26,726 nt of DNA from Firmicutes bacterium ZCTH02-B6. GTDB lineage: Bacteria; Bacillota; Limnochordia; Limnochordales; ZCTH02-B6. Shown in pieces: positions 1 to 7,050 of this stretch. Where the stretch lies: positions 1 to 26,726 of the forward strand of contig LZRQ01000032.1 in NCBI GenBank assembly GCA_002159155.1. Reading direction: 5' to 3'. The stretch's first letter is position 1. Every line of letters begins with the position of its first letter. The position numbers and the translations under genes are program-made. A model generated the notes under the pieces. The model saw only the letters and a program-made list of their open reading frames with translations. It had not been told where the DNA came from and ran no database searches.

Positions 1-630
1 GTGCAGCACGGTGCGCTCACCCGCCTCGATGCGCACCACCTGGTGCCCGTGGGTGTGCCCGCCCGTCCGGTGCAAGTGCACCCCCGGCACCAGCTCCACG
101 TCCCCATCCACCAACTCGACCTGTCCGGCGGCCAAAAGCGGCTGCCAGTTTTGCGGCCAGTAGCCGTTGCGCGTGCGGCTGTCGGGGTTGACGGCAGCCT
201 CCCACTCGGCTCGCTGGATGATATAGCGGGCACGGGGAAATGCAGGCGTACCGCCCGCGTCGTGGCGCACGCCGCCGCCTACGTGGTCCCAGTCCATGTG
301 GGTGTAGACCACATAGTCGATATCCTCTGGAGAAAACCCCAAGGCAGCCAGATCCTCTTCCAAGGCCGGCAAGGCCTCCACGCGGAAGTTGCGACGCTGC
401 TTTTCGGTCAGTCCCGCACCCAGGCCCGCCTCAATGAGGAGACGCGCCCCGTGCGTTTCTACGAGCAGCGGATACGCCTGCATAGGGATGCTGTTGTGCT
501 CGTCACACGGGTAGCGACGGCGCCACAGGGGCTTAGGCACCGGGCCAAACATGGCCCCGCCGTCCAGCCGGAACCTTCCACCCCGCAGCCAGTGTATCCG
601 CACCGGGCCCAGGTCGAGAACGGCCGCCAA
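1..630 (-). CDS. MBL-fold metallo-hydrolase (lactonase-like), 3' end outside the window
   Basis: Metallo-beta-lactamase-fold hydrolase. The reading frame is open from a TTG at 630 to the left edge (210 codons), so the C-terminus is missing. A GGAGGAA ribosome site sits 6 bases before the TTG, and the gene starts 26 bases after the stop of the M42 peptidase gene, so the two are probably cotranscribed. The metal motif is HMDWDH at residues 111-116, followed by GG. A second ligand motif, GHTHGH, lies at about residues 191-196, as in AHL-lactonase and YtnP-like proteins. The N-terminal part GGRFRLDGGAMFGPVPK is typical of this branch. The usual second His of HxHxDH is an Asp here (HxDxDH), a variant I believe occurs in part of the superfamily. 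The fold is clear. The substrate (lactone, ester or other) cannot be told. Confidence 0.85.
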   Translation of the reverse strand, partial: MAAVLDLGPVRIHWLRGGRFRLDGGAMFGPVPKPLWRRRYPCDEHNSIPMQAYPLLVETHGARLLIEAGLGAGLTEKQRRNFRVEALPALEEDLAALGFSPEDIDYVVYTHMDWDHVGGGVRHDAGGTPAFPRARYIIQRAEWEAAVNPDSRTRNGYWPQNWQPLLAAGQVELVDGDVELVPGVHLHRTGGHTHGHQVVRIEAGERTVLH

Positions 631-656
631 GCCGGTTCCTCCTTCGCAACGCTGCG

Positions 657-1745
657 TTACTCGTACAGCCGCGCCACCGTGTCCGCGTCCAGCCGCCGCA
701 CCAGGGCCGTCACCAAGCGGACAGCCGCCTCGAAATCGTCCAAGTGCATAATGCCCGCATGGCTGTGGATGTAGCGGGTTGGAACCCCGATGCAGATGCT
801 GGCGACGCCATGGCCAAAAAACTGGATACGGCCGGCATCCGTCCCGCCGCCCGGCATTACGTCAAACTGGAGCGGAATGCCTTCGGCTTCGGCCACGTCG
901 ATGACCAGATCCCGTAGCTGGACGTTGGGCACAAGAGTTGCATCGTACAAGAGGACAGTCGGTCCCTTGCCCAATCGGCTTTGGGCTTCTTCGGGCTTCA
1001 TGCCCGGCACGTCGCCGGCAATGGACACCTCAAGGGCAATGCCCACGTCGGGTTCGATGGCGTAAGCGCTCGTCTGGGCACCCCGCAGCCCCACTTCCTC
1101 CTGTACCGTCCCGACGCCGTAAACCGTATTAGGGTGCTCGGCATCCTGCAGCCGGCGGAGCACTTCCACTGCCAACGCGCAGCCGACCCGGTTGTCCAAG
1201 GCTTTGGCCAGTACCAGCCGCTCGTTGTTCAACAAGGTGAACTCGCTGTAGGGCACAATGGGATCACCTGGCCGGATCCCCATGGCCAGCGCTTCGTCTT
1301 TGCTGGACGCCCCCACGTCGATGAACATGTCCTTTTTCTCGACCATCTTCTTGCGGTCTTCGGGCGCGAGCACATGCGGGGGCTTGGAACCAATGACGCC
1401 CATGACGTCACCTTGACGAGTCTTGATGACCACCCGCTGGGCCAAGAGCACCTGGTCCCACCAGCCGCCCAACGCCTGAAACCGCACGAAGCCATCGTCG
1501 GTGATGAGCGACACCATGAAGCCCACTTCATCCAAATGCCCGGCGAGCATCACACGGGGACGGTCAGCCATGCCCGCCTTGCGGCCGATGACGCTGCCTA
1601 ACCGGTCCCGGCTAACCTCCGACAACGAGGCTAGGTACCTTTCCATCACCTGGCGGGCCTCCCGCTCAAAGCCGGGCACACCCGCGGCGCCGGTGAGATC
1701 CCTTAATAGTCCGAGGGTAAACTCCCTGTCTTCCCGGTCGCCCAT
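657..1745 (-). CDS. M42 family metallopeptidase (glutamyl/deblocking aminopeptidase, CelM/YsdC type)
   Basis: Cytoplasmic dinuclear-metal aminopeptidase of 362 residues, the usual M42 length. M42 enzymes form large hollow complexes that trim peptides. Visible motifs: AGHLDEVGF (His70, Asp72), ALDNRVG (Asp184), VQEEVGLRG (Glu216 and Glu217, the catalytic pair) and RYIHSHAG (His327). Where relatives usually have an Asp metal ligand in the A-x-D-V segment, this protein has Glu239 (IALEVSIAGD). The frame is open further upstream to 1814. I chose ATG 1745 because a GAGGAGG ribosome site lies about 11 bases before it and the extra 23 residues match nothing in the family. The ribosome site lies within a palindrome. 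The MBL-fold gene follows 26 bases downstream. Confidence 0.93.
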   Translation of the reverse strand: MGDREDREFTLGLLRDLTGAAGVPGFEREARQVMERYLASLSEVSRDRLGSVIGRKAGMADRPRVMLAGHLDEVGFMVSLITDDGFVRFQALGGWWDQVLLAQRVVIKTRQGDVMGVIGSKPPHVLAPEDRKKMVEKKDMFIDVGASSKDEALAMGIRPGDPIVPYSEFTLLNNERLVLAKALDNRVGCALAVEVLRRLQDAEHPNTVYGVGTVQEEVGLRGAQTSAYAIEPDVGIALEVSIAGDVPGMKPEEAQSRLGKGPTVLLYDATLVPNVQLRDLVIDVAEAEGIPLQFDVMPGGGTDAGRIQFFGHGVASICIGVPTRYIHSHAGIMHLDDFEAAVRLVTALVRRLDADTVARLYE

Positions 1746-1758
1746 TTCCTTTGGTATC

Positions 1759-1770
1759 CTCCTCGAGGAG
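1759..1770 (-). promoter_or_regulatory. Palindrome covering the Shine-Dalgarno of the M42 gene
   Basis: A perfect 12-base palindrome CTCCTCGAGGAG lies directly before the M42 start and contains most of its GAGGAGG ribosome site. In the mRNA it could form a 4-bp CUCC/GGAG stem with a UCGA loop and partly hide the ribosome site. The stem is short, so this may be chance. Confidence 0.3.
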
Positions 1771-1847
1771 CAAAATAGAGCGGTGGATCCGCCCATACTT
1801 CCGCGCTGCCACACCGTGGCGGCATACTCCGCAGGATCAGGAAGGCC

Positions 1848-2174
1848 CTAGCCGATGGGCGTCCCCAGCGGCACGTCCCGGTCAGGCGCCAAAAGCACCA
1901 CCCCGCCCGGGTCCATGGCGCCCAGCACGAGCACCTCGGACATGAACGTTGCAATCTGCTTGGGCGGGAAGTTGACGACGGCGACCACCAACCGGCCGAC
2001 GAGATCTTCCTTTTTGTAGAGGTCGGTGATCTGCGCGCTGGAACGCTTGATCCCCAGGGGTCCGAAGTCAATGGTCAGCTTGTACGCCGGTTTCCGGGCC
2101 TCGGGAAAATCTTCCACGGAGACGACCCGCCCGACGCGAATGTCAAGCTTCTGGAAATCCGCCCAAGTAGCCAT
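1848..2174 (-). CDS. csaA: CsaA-type tRNA-binding / chaperone-like protein
   Basis: Protein of 108 residues made of a single OB-fold tRNA-binding domain, the normal CsaA length. In Bacillus subtilis CsaA is a dimeric export-related chaperone, and structural homologues bind tRNA. The characteristic stretches are DFQKLDIRVGRVV near the N-terminus, YKLTIDFGPLGIKRSSAQIT in the middle, and the C-terminal VLLAPDRDVPLGTPIG. Start ATG 2174 has an AAGGAG site 4 bases before it. The frame is open further upstream to 2453, but that part overlaps the csp promoter and does not look like protein of this family. A foldable leader lies upstream at 2261-2308. The M42 gene lies 102 bases downstream, so cotranscription is possible. 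Confidence 0.93.
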   Translation of the reverse strand: MATWADFQKLDIRVGRVVSVEDFPEARKPAYKLTIDFGPLGIKRSSAQITDLYKKEDLVGRLVVAVVNFPPKQIATFMSEVLVLGAMDPGGVVLLAPDRDVPLGTPIG

Positions 2175-2260
2175 GGCGCTCCTTGTTGTCTCTCCTCCCT
2201 GACGTCGGCCGCGGTGCGAAGCGCAGAGCCCAGCGCGGCAGCCTGTGCGTCCCGCGGATC

Positions 2261-2308
2261 GTCCCTTTCCTTCGGTGGCAGGGGCGATTGTCCCTGCCGG
2301 GAAGGGAC
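2261..2308 (-). promoter_or_regulatory. Nested stem-loop in the presumed csaA leader
   Basis: Two nested inverted repeats: outer GTCCCTT (2261-2267) with AAGGGAC (2302-2308), and inner GGCAGGG (2277-2283) with CCCTGCC (2292-2298). Read in the csaA sense, the first GTCCCT (2308-2303) could instead pair with a second AGGGAC (complement of 2290-2295). Two exclusive folds are therefore possible. There is no T-box signature and no U-tract. It lies 87 bases or more before the csaA start. Function is unknown and transcription of this segment is inferred. Confidence 0.4.
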
Positions 2309-2354
2309 TGGAGAACGCAATCCGACGGTGTCGACGCGTTTCCAAAATTTCATG

Positions 2355-2383
2355 TAGACAACGACAGGTACGTGTGATATAGT
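2355..2383 (+). promoter_or_regulatory. Sigma-A type promoter of the cold-shock gene
   Basis: TAGACA (2355-2360), a 17-base spacer, then TATAGT (2378-2383), with TG one base upstream of the -10 (2375-2376, extended -10). Five of six bases match consensus in each box. Transcription would begin near 2390 and give a short leader of about 44 bases before the csp start. Confidence 0.75.
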
Positions 2384-2390
2384 TGGGCCA

Positions 2391-2407
2391 CATCCCGACC
2401 AGGGATG
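2391..2407 (+). other. Short hairpin in the csp 5' leader
   Basis: CATCCC (2391-2396), loop GACCA, GGGATG (2402-2407): a perfect 6-bp stem at the very 5' end of the predicted csp transcript, about 12 bases before the GAGGAGG ribosome site. It could stabilise the mRNA or act in temperature response. Only the base pairing is seen. Confidence 0.4.
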
Positions 2408-2433
2408 GCACTATCCGTGAGGAGGAGTATTTT

Positions 2434-2640
2434 TTGCAAGAAGGAACGGTCAAGTGGTTTAACGCGGAGAAGGGCTACGGCTTCATCCAGCCGGACAACG
2501 GCCAGGGTGATGTGTTCGTGCACTTCACGGCAATCAACGCTGAGGGCTTCCGGACGTTGGAGGAAGGCCAGCGGGTCACGTTCGAGATTGTGCAGGGCCA
2601 GAAGGGTCCCCAGGCCGGCAACGTCACGGTTATCGGCTAA
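2434..2640 (+). CDS. csp: Cold-shock domain protein (CspA/CspB family)
   Basis: Single cold-shock OB-fold protein of 68 residues, the usual size. It binds single-stranded RNA and DNA and acts as an RNA chaperone. RNP1 is KGYGFIQP and RNP2 is VFVHF; the N-terminal GTVKWFN and the C-terminal GPQAGNVTV are canonical. The start is TTG 2434, chosen because GAGGAGGAG lies 6 bases upstream. The frame is open from an ATG at 2383, but that ATG overlaps the -10 box. It has its own promoter and two downstream terminators, so it is probably monocistronic. It faces ctaA convergently. Confidence 0.96.
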   Translation: MQEGTVKWFNAEKGYGFIQPDNGQGDVFVHFTAINAEGFRTLEEGQRVTFEIVQGQKGPQAGNVTVIG

Positions 2641-2678
2641 CCTACCGAACTGACACTGACACGACCTTGACACCGGAG

Positions 2679-2703
2679 GGGCGGGCGAAATCCCGCCCTT
2701 TCT
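2679..2703 (+). terminator. Rho-independent terminator of csp
   Basis: GGGCGGG (2679-2685), 6-base loop, CCCGCCC (2692-2698), then TTTCT. It lies 38 bases after the csp stop. Confidence 0.8.
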
Positions 2704-2709
2704 CGCGCC

Positions 2710-2750
2710 AAGGCCCCGGCGGGCTCGTTCCTCACCGGGGCCTTGTTTGT
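2710..2750 (+). terminator. Second hairpin, back-up terminator between csp and ctaA
   Basis: AAGGCCCCGG (2710-2719) pairs with CCGGGGCCTT (2735-2744) around a 15-base loop, followed by GTTTGT. It is a 10-bp perfect stem between two convergent genes. The T-tract is imperfect on the plus strand and absent on the minus strand. Confidence 0.6.
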
Positions 2751-2782
2751 CCGCAATGGCTGGTCGCTGCTTGACCACCCGG

Positions 2783-3721
2783 CTAACGGATCGGCGAAGG
2801 CGCCAAGAGCCCCCCCGGCGCCTTGACGTCAGCCGGCTCGGGCGTCGCCTGCAGGCAGATGTAGGCGACGACGCCGAACATGAGGGTGATGATGGCGCTG
2901 TGGAGCATCATCACCAGCAGCGCCAGCTGCGTCAGCACCGACAGGCCACCGCTCACGATCTGCCCCATTAACAGGCCTATGGCCCACAGGCTTGCGCGGT
3001 ATACGTCGGGCCTGCTCTCCCGCTCGGCATGGGCCAAGCGGACGAGCCAAAGGAGAACGAACACGGCTCCGGCCGCCGCGAGCCGGTGGGCAAACTGAAT
3101 CCCGACTTCACCCGACAGCGGCGGGATAAGCTGCCCGTTGCATAACGGCCAGTCCAAGCAGGCGAGCATCGTGTTGGTGTGCCGCACGTACGCTCCCGTG
3201 TAGACCACCACGTATACGTAGACGAGGCTGAACCAGGCCCAACTGCGCAACCGGCTCGATACCGGCGTCTGTCGCCCGGTGCCGCGCCCGTGCAGCTGGT
3301 AGAGCATCACACCAGCCAAAAAAACGCCGCCGTACGCCGCCAGGGAAACGCCAAAGTGCAGCGCCAACATCCAGTCGGGCTGGGGTGCAAGAACCACCCA
3401 TGCGCCTAAGAACGACTGGAGCAGCAGGAAAAACACCGACGCACCCGCCAAAAACCGCAGCTCCGGCCGCCAGCCGTACTGCCGCCACACCAGCACGGAG
3501 AACACGAGCACCGCAATGCCCGTAATCCCGGTGACCGCCCGGTGACTGTACTCGATGATCGATTCGATGTTGGCTTCCGGCAGCCACCGGCCGTGACACA
3601 GGGGCCACGACGCGCCGCAGCCCTCGCCTGATCCGGTCTTGGTGACCAGCGCGCCCGCGAGGAGCGTCAAGAACATGCCGACCACCGAGACCCAGACCAG
3701 CGCTTTAAGCCCCCTGGACAT
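2783..3721 (-). CDS. ctaA: Heme A synthase (COX15/CtaA)
   Basis: Integral membrane enzyme of 312 residues with eight predicted membrane helices. It oxidises heme O to heme A for aa3-type cytochrome oxidase. All four heme-ligand or catalytic histidines fall at positions close to Bacillus CtaA: His60 (EYSHRAVTG, with Glu57), His122 (ALHFG), His212 (FAHRL) and His274 (MMLHSA). Both Cys pairs typical of the Bacillus type are present: Cys35/Cys42 (GEGCGASWPLCHG) and Cys188/Cys194 (CLDWPLCNG). Start ATG 3721 has GGAGG about 13 bases upstream, a slightly long spacing. A small upstream frame overlaps this start by 17 bases. No ctaB or oxidase subunit genes are in the window, so ctaA is detached from its pathway partners. 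Confidence 0.95.
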   Translation of the reverse strand: MSRGLKALVWVSVVGMFLTLLAGALVTKTGSGEGCGASWPLCHGRWLPEANIESIIEYSHRAVTGITGIAVLVFSVLVWRQYGWRPELRFLAGASVFFLLLQSFLGAWVVLAPQPDWMLALHFGVSLAAYGGVFLAGVMLYQLHGRGTGRQTPVSSRLRSWAWFSLVYVYVVVYTGAYVRHTNTMLACLDWPLCNGQLIPPLSGEVGIQFAHRLAAAGAVFVLLWLVRLAHAERESRPDVYRASLWAIGLLMGQIVSGGLSVLTQLALLVMMLHSAIITLMFGVVAYICLQATPEPADVKAPGGLLAPSPIR

Positions 3722-3818
3722 GTCCCATTGTCCCCTCCGAATTGATCAGCTTGCGCCCCCAGGGGACGCGACGTGAATCCACGCCAATCGACGTGCGCTG
3801 AACATTGTCATTTTCCAT
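3705..3818 (-). CDS. Possible 37-residue upstream ORF overlapping the ctaA start
   Basis: ATG 3818 opens a 37-codon frame (begins MENDNVQRTSIGV, ends GHVQGA) whose stop lies 17 bases inside ctaA. A weak GGAGA ribosome site lies 7 bases upstream. The peptide has no recognised domain or membrane segment. The overlap with ctaA could give translational coupling, or the frame could be chance. The true ctaA ribosome site lies inside it. Confidence 0.3.
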   Translation of the reverse strand: MENDNVQRTSIGVDSRRVPWGRKLINSEGTMGHVQGA

Positions 3819-3851
3819 TGTTGTTCTCCGCGGGACTTCTCGTGTCCTCTC

Positions 3852-3879
3852 ACGCGTCACGGGAGAATCTCCCGCGCGT
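3852..3879 (-). promoter_or_regulatory. Strong inverted repeat upstream of ctaA
   Basis: CGGGAGA (3860-3866) and TCTCCCG (3868-3874) form a near-continuous 7-bp palindrome around one base. The pairing resumes further out as ACGCG (3852-3856) with CGCGT (3875-3879), leaving a 3-base bulge. No T-tract follows on either strand, so it is not a classical terminator. It lies 130 bases or more before ctaA and about 50 bases after the quinone oxidoreductase stop. It may be an operator or an mRNA structure. Confidence 0.4.
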
Positions 3880-3927
3880 CCCCTAGTATCTGAGGCCCCA
3901 CGGGACCGCCCACCCCTGTGCAGCGGC

Positions 3928-4896
3928 CTACGGCCGGAGCAGCAGCTTGCCCGCGGTGGCGCGACTTTCCAACAGCCGATGGGCTTCCGCCGCCCGGGCC
4001 AACGGCAACGTCCGGTCAATGCGCAGGCGCAGCTTGCCCGAGCGAATCCACGAAAAAAGCTCCCCAGCCCGAGCCGCCAGTTCTTGCGCGTCGGCAATAT
4101 AGTGGCCCAAGGACGGGCGGGTCAAAAACAGCGATCCGTACTTGTTGAGCAGCTGCGGATCGAAAGCCTGCACCGGCCCGCTCGACTGGCCAAATAGCAC
4201 CAGCATGCCGCGCGGCCGCAGGCAGCGGAGACTCGCCTCAAAAGTCGTACGGCCCACCGAGTCGTACACCACATCGACGCCGCGCCCGTCGGTCAGGCGA
4301 CGCACCTCGGCTTCGAAGTCAGTCTCGGTATAGAGGATCACCTCATCGGCCCCAGCCTCACGGGCGAGGTGCGCCTTTTCCTCCGTGGACACGGTGCCAA
4401 ACACGGTCGCGCCCCGCAGCTTGGCCACTTGCACCAGCAGCTGACCTACGCCTCCCGCCGCCGCATGGATCAACACCCGGTGACCGGGCCCGAGCGGGAA
4501 GGTGCTTGTGGCCAAGTAGTGGGCGGTCATGCCCTGGAGCATGGCGGCAGCCGCATCCTCCAGCGAAACGTCTTCGGGCACCTTGACCAGCGCGTCAGCC
4601 GGCACGACCTGGTACTGCGCATAACTCCCCAGCTGCATCGCGTGGGCGACGCGGTCTCCTGGAGCCAAACCTTCTGTCCCCGGCCCGACGGCGTCCACCA
4701 GGCCGGCCGCCTCGCTTCCGGGCGTAAAGGGCAACGGCAGCGAGTACAAACCGCTGCGGTGGTACACGTCGATGAAGTTGACCCCCGCCGCCTCGACTTT
4801 GATGCGCACTTGCCCCGGGCCCGGTTCCGGCAGCGGCACCTCGGCGAGCTCAAGCACCTCCGGTCCACCGGGTCTCTGGACGCGAATCGCCTGCAC
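3928..4896 (-). CDS. NADPH:quinone oxidoreductase (zinc-free MDR family)
   Basis: Cytoplasmic medium-chain dehydrogenase of 322 residues, like E. coli QorA. It reduces quinones or other electrophiles with NADPH. The N-terminal GroES-like half carries GVNFIDVYHRSGLY (about residues 38-51) and the GSEAAG segment. The Rossmann half has the nucleotide motif AAAGGVGQ (145-152). No zinc-binding cysteines or histidines of alcohol dehydrogenases are seen. I chose GTG 4896, which has GGAGGTG 6 bases before it; the longer open frame begins at 4938. It is divergent from ilvD, with a 77-bp gap. The 3' side leads to ctaA after about 110 bases of leader. Confidence 0.92.
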   Translation of the reverse strand: MQAIRVQRPGGPEVLELAEVPLPEPGPGQVRIKVEAAGVNFIDVYHRSGLYSLPLPFTPGSEAAGLVDAVGPGTEGLAPGDRVAHAMQLGSYAQYQVVPADALVKVPEDVSLEDAAAAMLQGMTAHYLATSTFPLGPGHRVLIHAAAGGVGQLLVQVAKLRGATVFGTVSTEEKAHLAREAGADEVILYTETDFEAEVRRLTDGRGVDVVYDSVGRTTFEASLRCLRPRGMLVLFGQSSGPVQAFDPQLLNKYGSLFLTRPSLGHYIADAQELAARAGELFSWIRSGKLRLRIDRTLPLARAAEAHRLLESRATAGKLLLRP

Positions 4897-4973
4897 CGAT
4901 ACCACCTCCGGGACAGGATTTCCGCCTGGTCTTGGCAAAACCCTTGGGAAATTTGAACGAGGAGGCGCGACCC

Positions 4974-6665
4974 TTGTCCGACACGGCCGTCCAAAAGGAT
5001 CTGCGCACCCGCAGCATTGTCATCAGCGAGGGCGAGACGCGCGCCCCCAACCGGGCCATGCTGCGGGCCGTCGGCTTCACCGACGACGACTTCAAAAAGC
5101 CTATGGTCGGTGTAGCCAGCACCTGGAGCGAGGTTACTCCGTGCAACATCCACATCGATGAACTTGCAAGGCGAGTCAAAGCCAGCGTCAAATCGTCTGG
5201 CGGCGCTCCTCTCATCTTTAACACCATCACCGTGTCCGACGGCATCTCCATGGGCACCGAGGGCATGCGGTTTTCCCTCCCCAGCCGCGAGGTGATCGCC
5301 GACTCCATCGAAACCGTCGTGCAAGCCGAGCGGCTGGACGCCGTAGTGGCCATCGGCGGCTGCGACAAGAACATGCCGGGCTGCATGATCGCCATCGCGC
5401 GCTTGGGGCTGCCGGCGGTGTTCCTCTACGGCGGCACCATCCGTCCCGGCCGCTGGAAGGAACAGGACATCGACATCGTCAGCGCCTTTGAGGCCGTCGG
5501 CCGCTATAACCGCGGCGACATTGACCGCGAGGAACTGCACGCCATCGAGTGCCGCGCGTGCCCTGGTCCGGGCTCCTGCGGCGGCATGTACACGGCCAAT
5601 ACCATGGCGGCGGCCATCGAAGCCATGGGCATGAGCGTCCCCGGCAGCTCGTCCAACCCTGCGGAATCGCCGCTGAAGCTGCAGGACGCCGAAGCGTCGG
5701 GGCGGGCGGTCATGCATCTCTTGGAGCGGGGCATCTACCCCAAGGACATCATGACCAAGGAGGCGTTTGAAAACGCCATTGCGGTCGTCATGGCCTTGGG
5801 CGGCTCCACCAACGCGTTCCTGCACCTGATCGCGATCGCGCACCACATCGGCGTCGACCTGGACTATGACGACTTCGAGCGTATCCGCAAGCGAGTCCCC
5901 CACATCGGCGACTTGAAACCGGGCGGCCGCTACGTGTTCCAGGACCTCCACGAGGTGGGGGGCGTCCCGGCGGTGATGAAGGAGCTCCTGGACGCCGGTC
6001 TCCTGCACGGCGACTGTCTGACCGTCACCGGCAAGACGCTGGCCGAAAACTTGGCCGAGTTGCCCCGGCTCAAGCCCGGCCAAAACGTGGTGCGGCCCTT
6101 GAGCGACCCGCTGCGGCCCACCGGTCCGCTGGTCGTACTGCGGGGCAACCTCGCACCCGAGGGAGCCGTGGCCAAAATCGCCGGCCTCAAGGTTACCCGG
6201 ATCACCGGTCCGGCGCGCGTCTTTGACTCCGAAGAGGAAGCCACCAAGGCCCTGCTCAACGACGAGGTCAAGCCCGGCGACGTGGTGGTTATCCGCTACG
6301 AAGGGCCCAAAGGCGGTCCCGGCATGCGGGAGATGCTATCGGTAACCGCCATCGTGGTCGGCAAAGGCCTGGGCGAATCCATCGGCCTCATCACGGACGG
6401 GCGGTTCTCGGGCGGCACCCATGGCCTCGTCGTCGGCCACGTGGCGCCGGAAGCCCAGGTGGGCGGCCCCATCGCGCTGATCCAGGATGGGGACCTCATC
6501 ACCATCGACAGCGATAAGGGCGAGCTGTCGGTGGCCCTGTCCGACGAGGAGCTGGCCCGCCGGGCGGCCACGTGGCAAGCGCCGCCTCCTCGCTACACCC
6601 GGGGTGTCCTGGCCAAGTACGCTAAACTCGTGTCGTCGGCGGCACAGGGGGCAGTGACCGACTGA
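4974..6665 (+). CDS. ilvD: Dihydroxy-acid dehydratase
   Basis: Iron-sulfur enzyme of 563 residues, full length for IlvD. It converts 2,3-dihydroxy-isovalerate and -methylvalerate to the 2-keto acids in valine, leucine and isoleucine synthesis. Signatures: the GGCDKNMPGC box, CPGPGSCGGMYTANTM with cluster cysteines, GGSTNAFLHL, and C-terminal GRFSGGTHGLVVGHVAPEA. Edd-type enzymes are close relatives, but the overall match favours IlvD. The start is TTG 4974, with GAGGAGG about 9 bases upstream; the longer frame from 4932 overlaps no ribosome site. It stands alone, without other ilv genes, and has no clear sigma-A boxes in the 77-bp divergent gap. Confidence 0.96.
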   Translation: MSDTAVQKDLRTRSIVISEGETRAPNRAMLRAVGFTDDDFKKPMVGVASTWSEVTPCNIHIDELARRVKASVKSSGGAPLIFNTITVSDGISMGTEGMRFSLPSREVIADSIETVVQAERLDAVVAIGGCDKNMPGCMIAIARLGLPAVFLYGGTIRPGRWKEQDIDIVSAFEAVGRYNRGDIDREELHAIECRACPGPGSCGGMYTANTMAAAIEAMGMSVPGSSSNPAESPLKLQDAEASGRAVMHLLERGIYPKDIMTKEAFENAIAVVMALGGSTNAFLHLIAIAHHIGVDLDYDDFERIRKRVPHIGDLKPGGRYVFQDLHEVGGVPAVMKELLDAGLLHGDCLTVTGKTLAENLAELPRLKPGQNVVRPLSDPLRPTGPLVVLRGNLAPEGAVAKIAGLKVTRITGPARVFDSEEEATKALLNDEVKPGDVVVIRYEGPKGGPGMREMLSVTAIVVGKGLGESIGLITDGRFSGGTHGLVVGHVAPEAQVGGPIALIQDGDLITIDSDKGELSVALSDEELARRAATWQAPPPRYTRGVLAKYAKLVSSAAQGAVTD

Positions 6666-6667
6666 AG

Positions 6668-6691
6668 CGCCGGCTGGCCTCGCCAGCGGCG
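6668..6691 (+). terminator. Hairpin just after ilvD, weak terminator candidate
   Basis: CGCCGGCTGGC (6668-6678) pairs with GCCAGCGGCG (6682-6691) with one bulged G and a 3-base loop, starting 3 bases after the ilvD stop. There is no T-tract, so termination is uncertain. Confidence 0.4.
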
Positions 6692-6700
6692 ATCGCTAGT

Positions 6701-6709
6701 TGATATAAT
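6701..6709 (+). promoter_or_regulatory. Extended -10 promoter before the zinc-ribbon gene
   Basis: TGATATAAT: a perfect TATAAT (6704-6709) with the TGn extension. There is no recognisable -35 at 16-18 bases upstream (CGCCAG there), as is common for extended -10 promoters. The transcript would start near 6716, about 55 bases before the gene start. Confidence 0.6.
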
Positions 6710-6770
6710 GAGATCGACCGCGGCCCCACGGTGCGGTCGTGACCACGCTGCTGCGAGGAGGTGGCAGCCG

Positions 6771-6986
6771 GTGCCGACCTACGCGTTTCGTTGCCAGTCT
6801 TGCGGGCACCAGTTTGAGGTGGAAACCTCCTGGTCCCAAAAGGCGGAAACCCGCTGCCCCGAGTGCCACGGCGGGGATCTCAAGGAAAACTTTGGCATGT
6901 ACCTGTTGAACATCGTATCTGCCGGCGGCGCCAACGGCGCCGCGGAGTGCGGGTGCGGCAACCCCAACGGCTGCTGCCGGCTGTGA
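6771..6986 (+). CDS. FmdB-family zinc-ribbon protein
   Basis: Small protein of 71 residues with an N-terminal FmdB/CxxC zinc ribbon: MPTYAFRC, Cys8-Cys11 and Cys29-Cys32. FmdB was first described as a putative regulator next to formamidase or amidase genes, but most members have no known job. The C-terminal tail adds a second cysteine cluster, CGCGNPNGCC (Cys60, 62, 68, 69), after a Gly/Ala/Asn linker, which may bind another metal. Start GTG 6771 follows GAGGAGGTG by about 7 bases; a longer frame from 6708 overlaps the -10 box. The DJ-1/PfpI gene follows after 64 bases and probably shares the transcript. Confidence 0.85.
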   Translation: MPTYAFRCQSCGHQFEVETSWSQKAETRCPECHGGDLKENFGMYLLNIVSAGGANGAAECGCGNPNGCCRL

Positions 6987-7050
6987 AAGCAGCCGCCGCG
7001 GGCCTCAGGGCACGACGCCTGACGGAAGCATATCCACTGGAGGGATGCCG

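Noticed and set aside
100..300. HxDxDH in the MBL protein taken as an inactivating mutation
   Set aside because: The same variant appears, as far as I recall, in active-looking branches of the superfamily, and all other ligands in view are kept, so inactivity is not supported.
1..774. A 257-codon open frame on the plus strand at the left edge
   Set aside because: It is the antisense of the MBL-fold gene and the end of the M42 gene, whose minus-strand motifs are clear. Long antisense frames are common in GC-rich DNA.
2175..2260. A GCACCGCGG stretch in the csaA leader resembling a T-box core
   Set aside because: The required AGGGTGG half of the T-box bulge is missing and no terminator/antiterminator pair or specifier loop is seen.
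4527..6083. A 518-codon minus-strand frame opposite ilvD
   Set aside because: It lies antisense to ilvD and the start of the oxidoreductase gene and has the His/Arg/Asp-rich text typical of antisense frames. It has no domain and no ribosome site.
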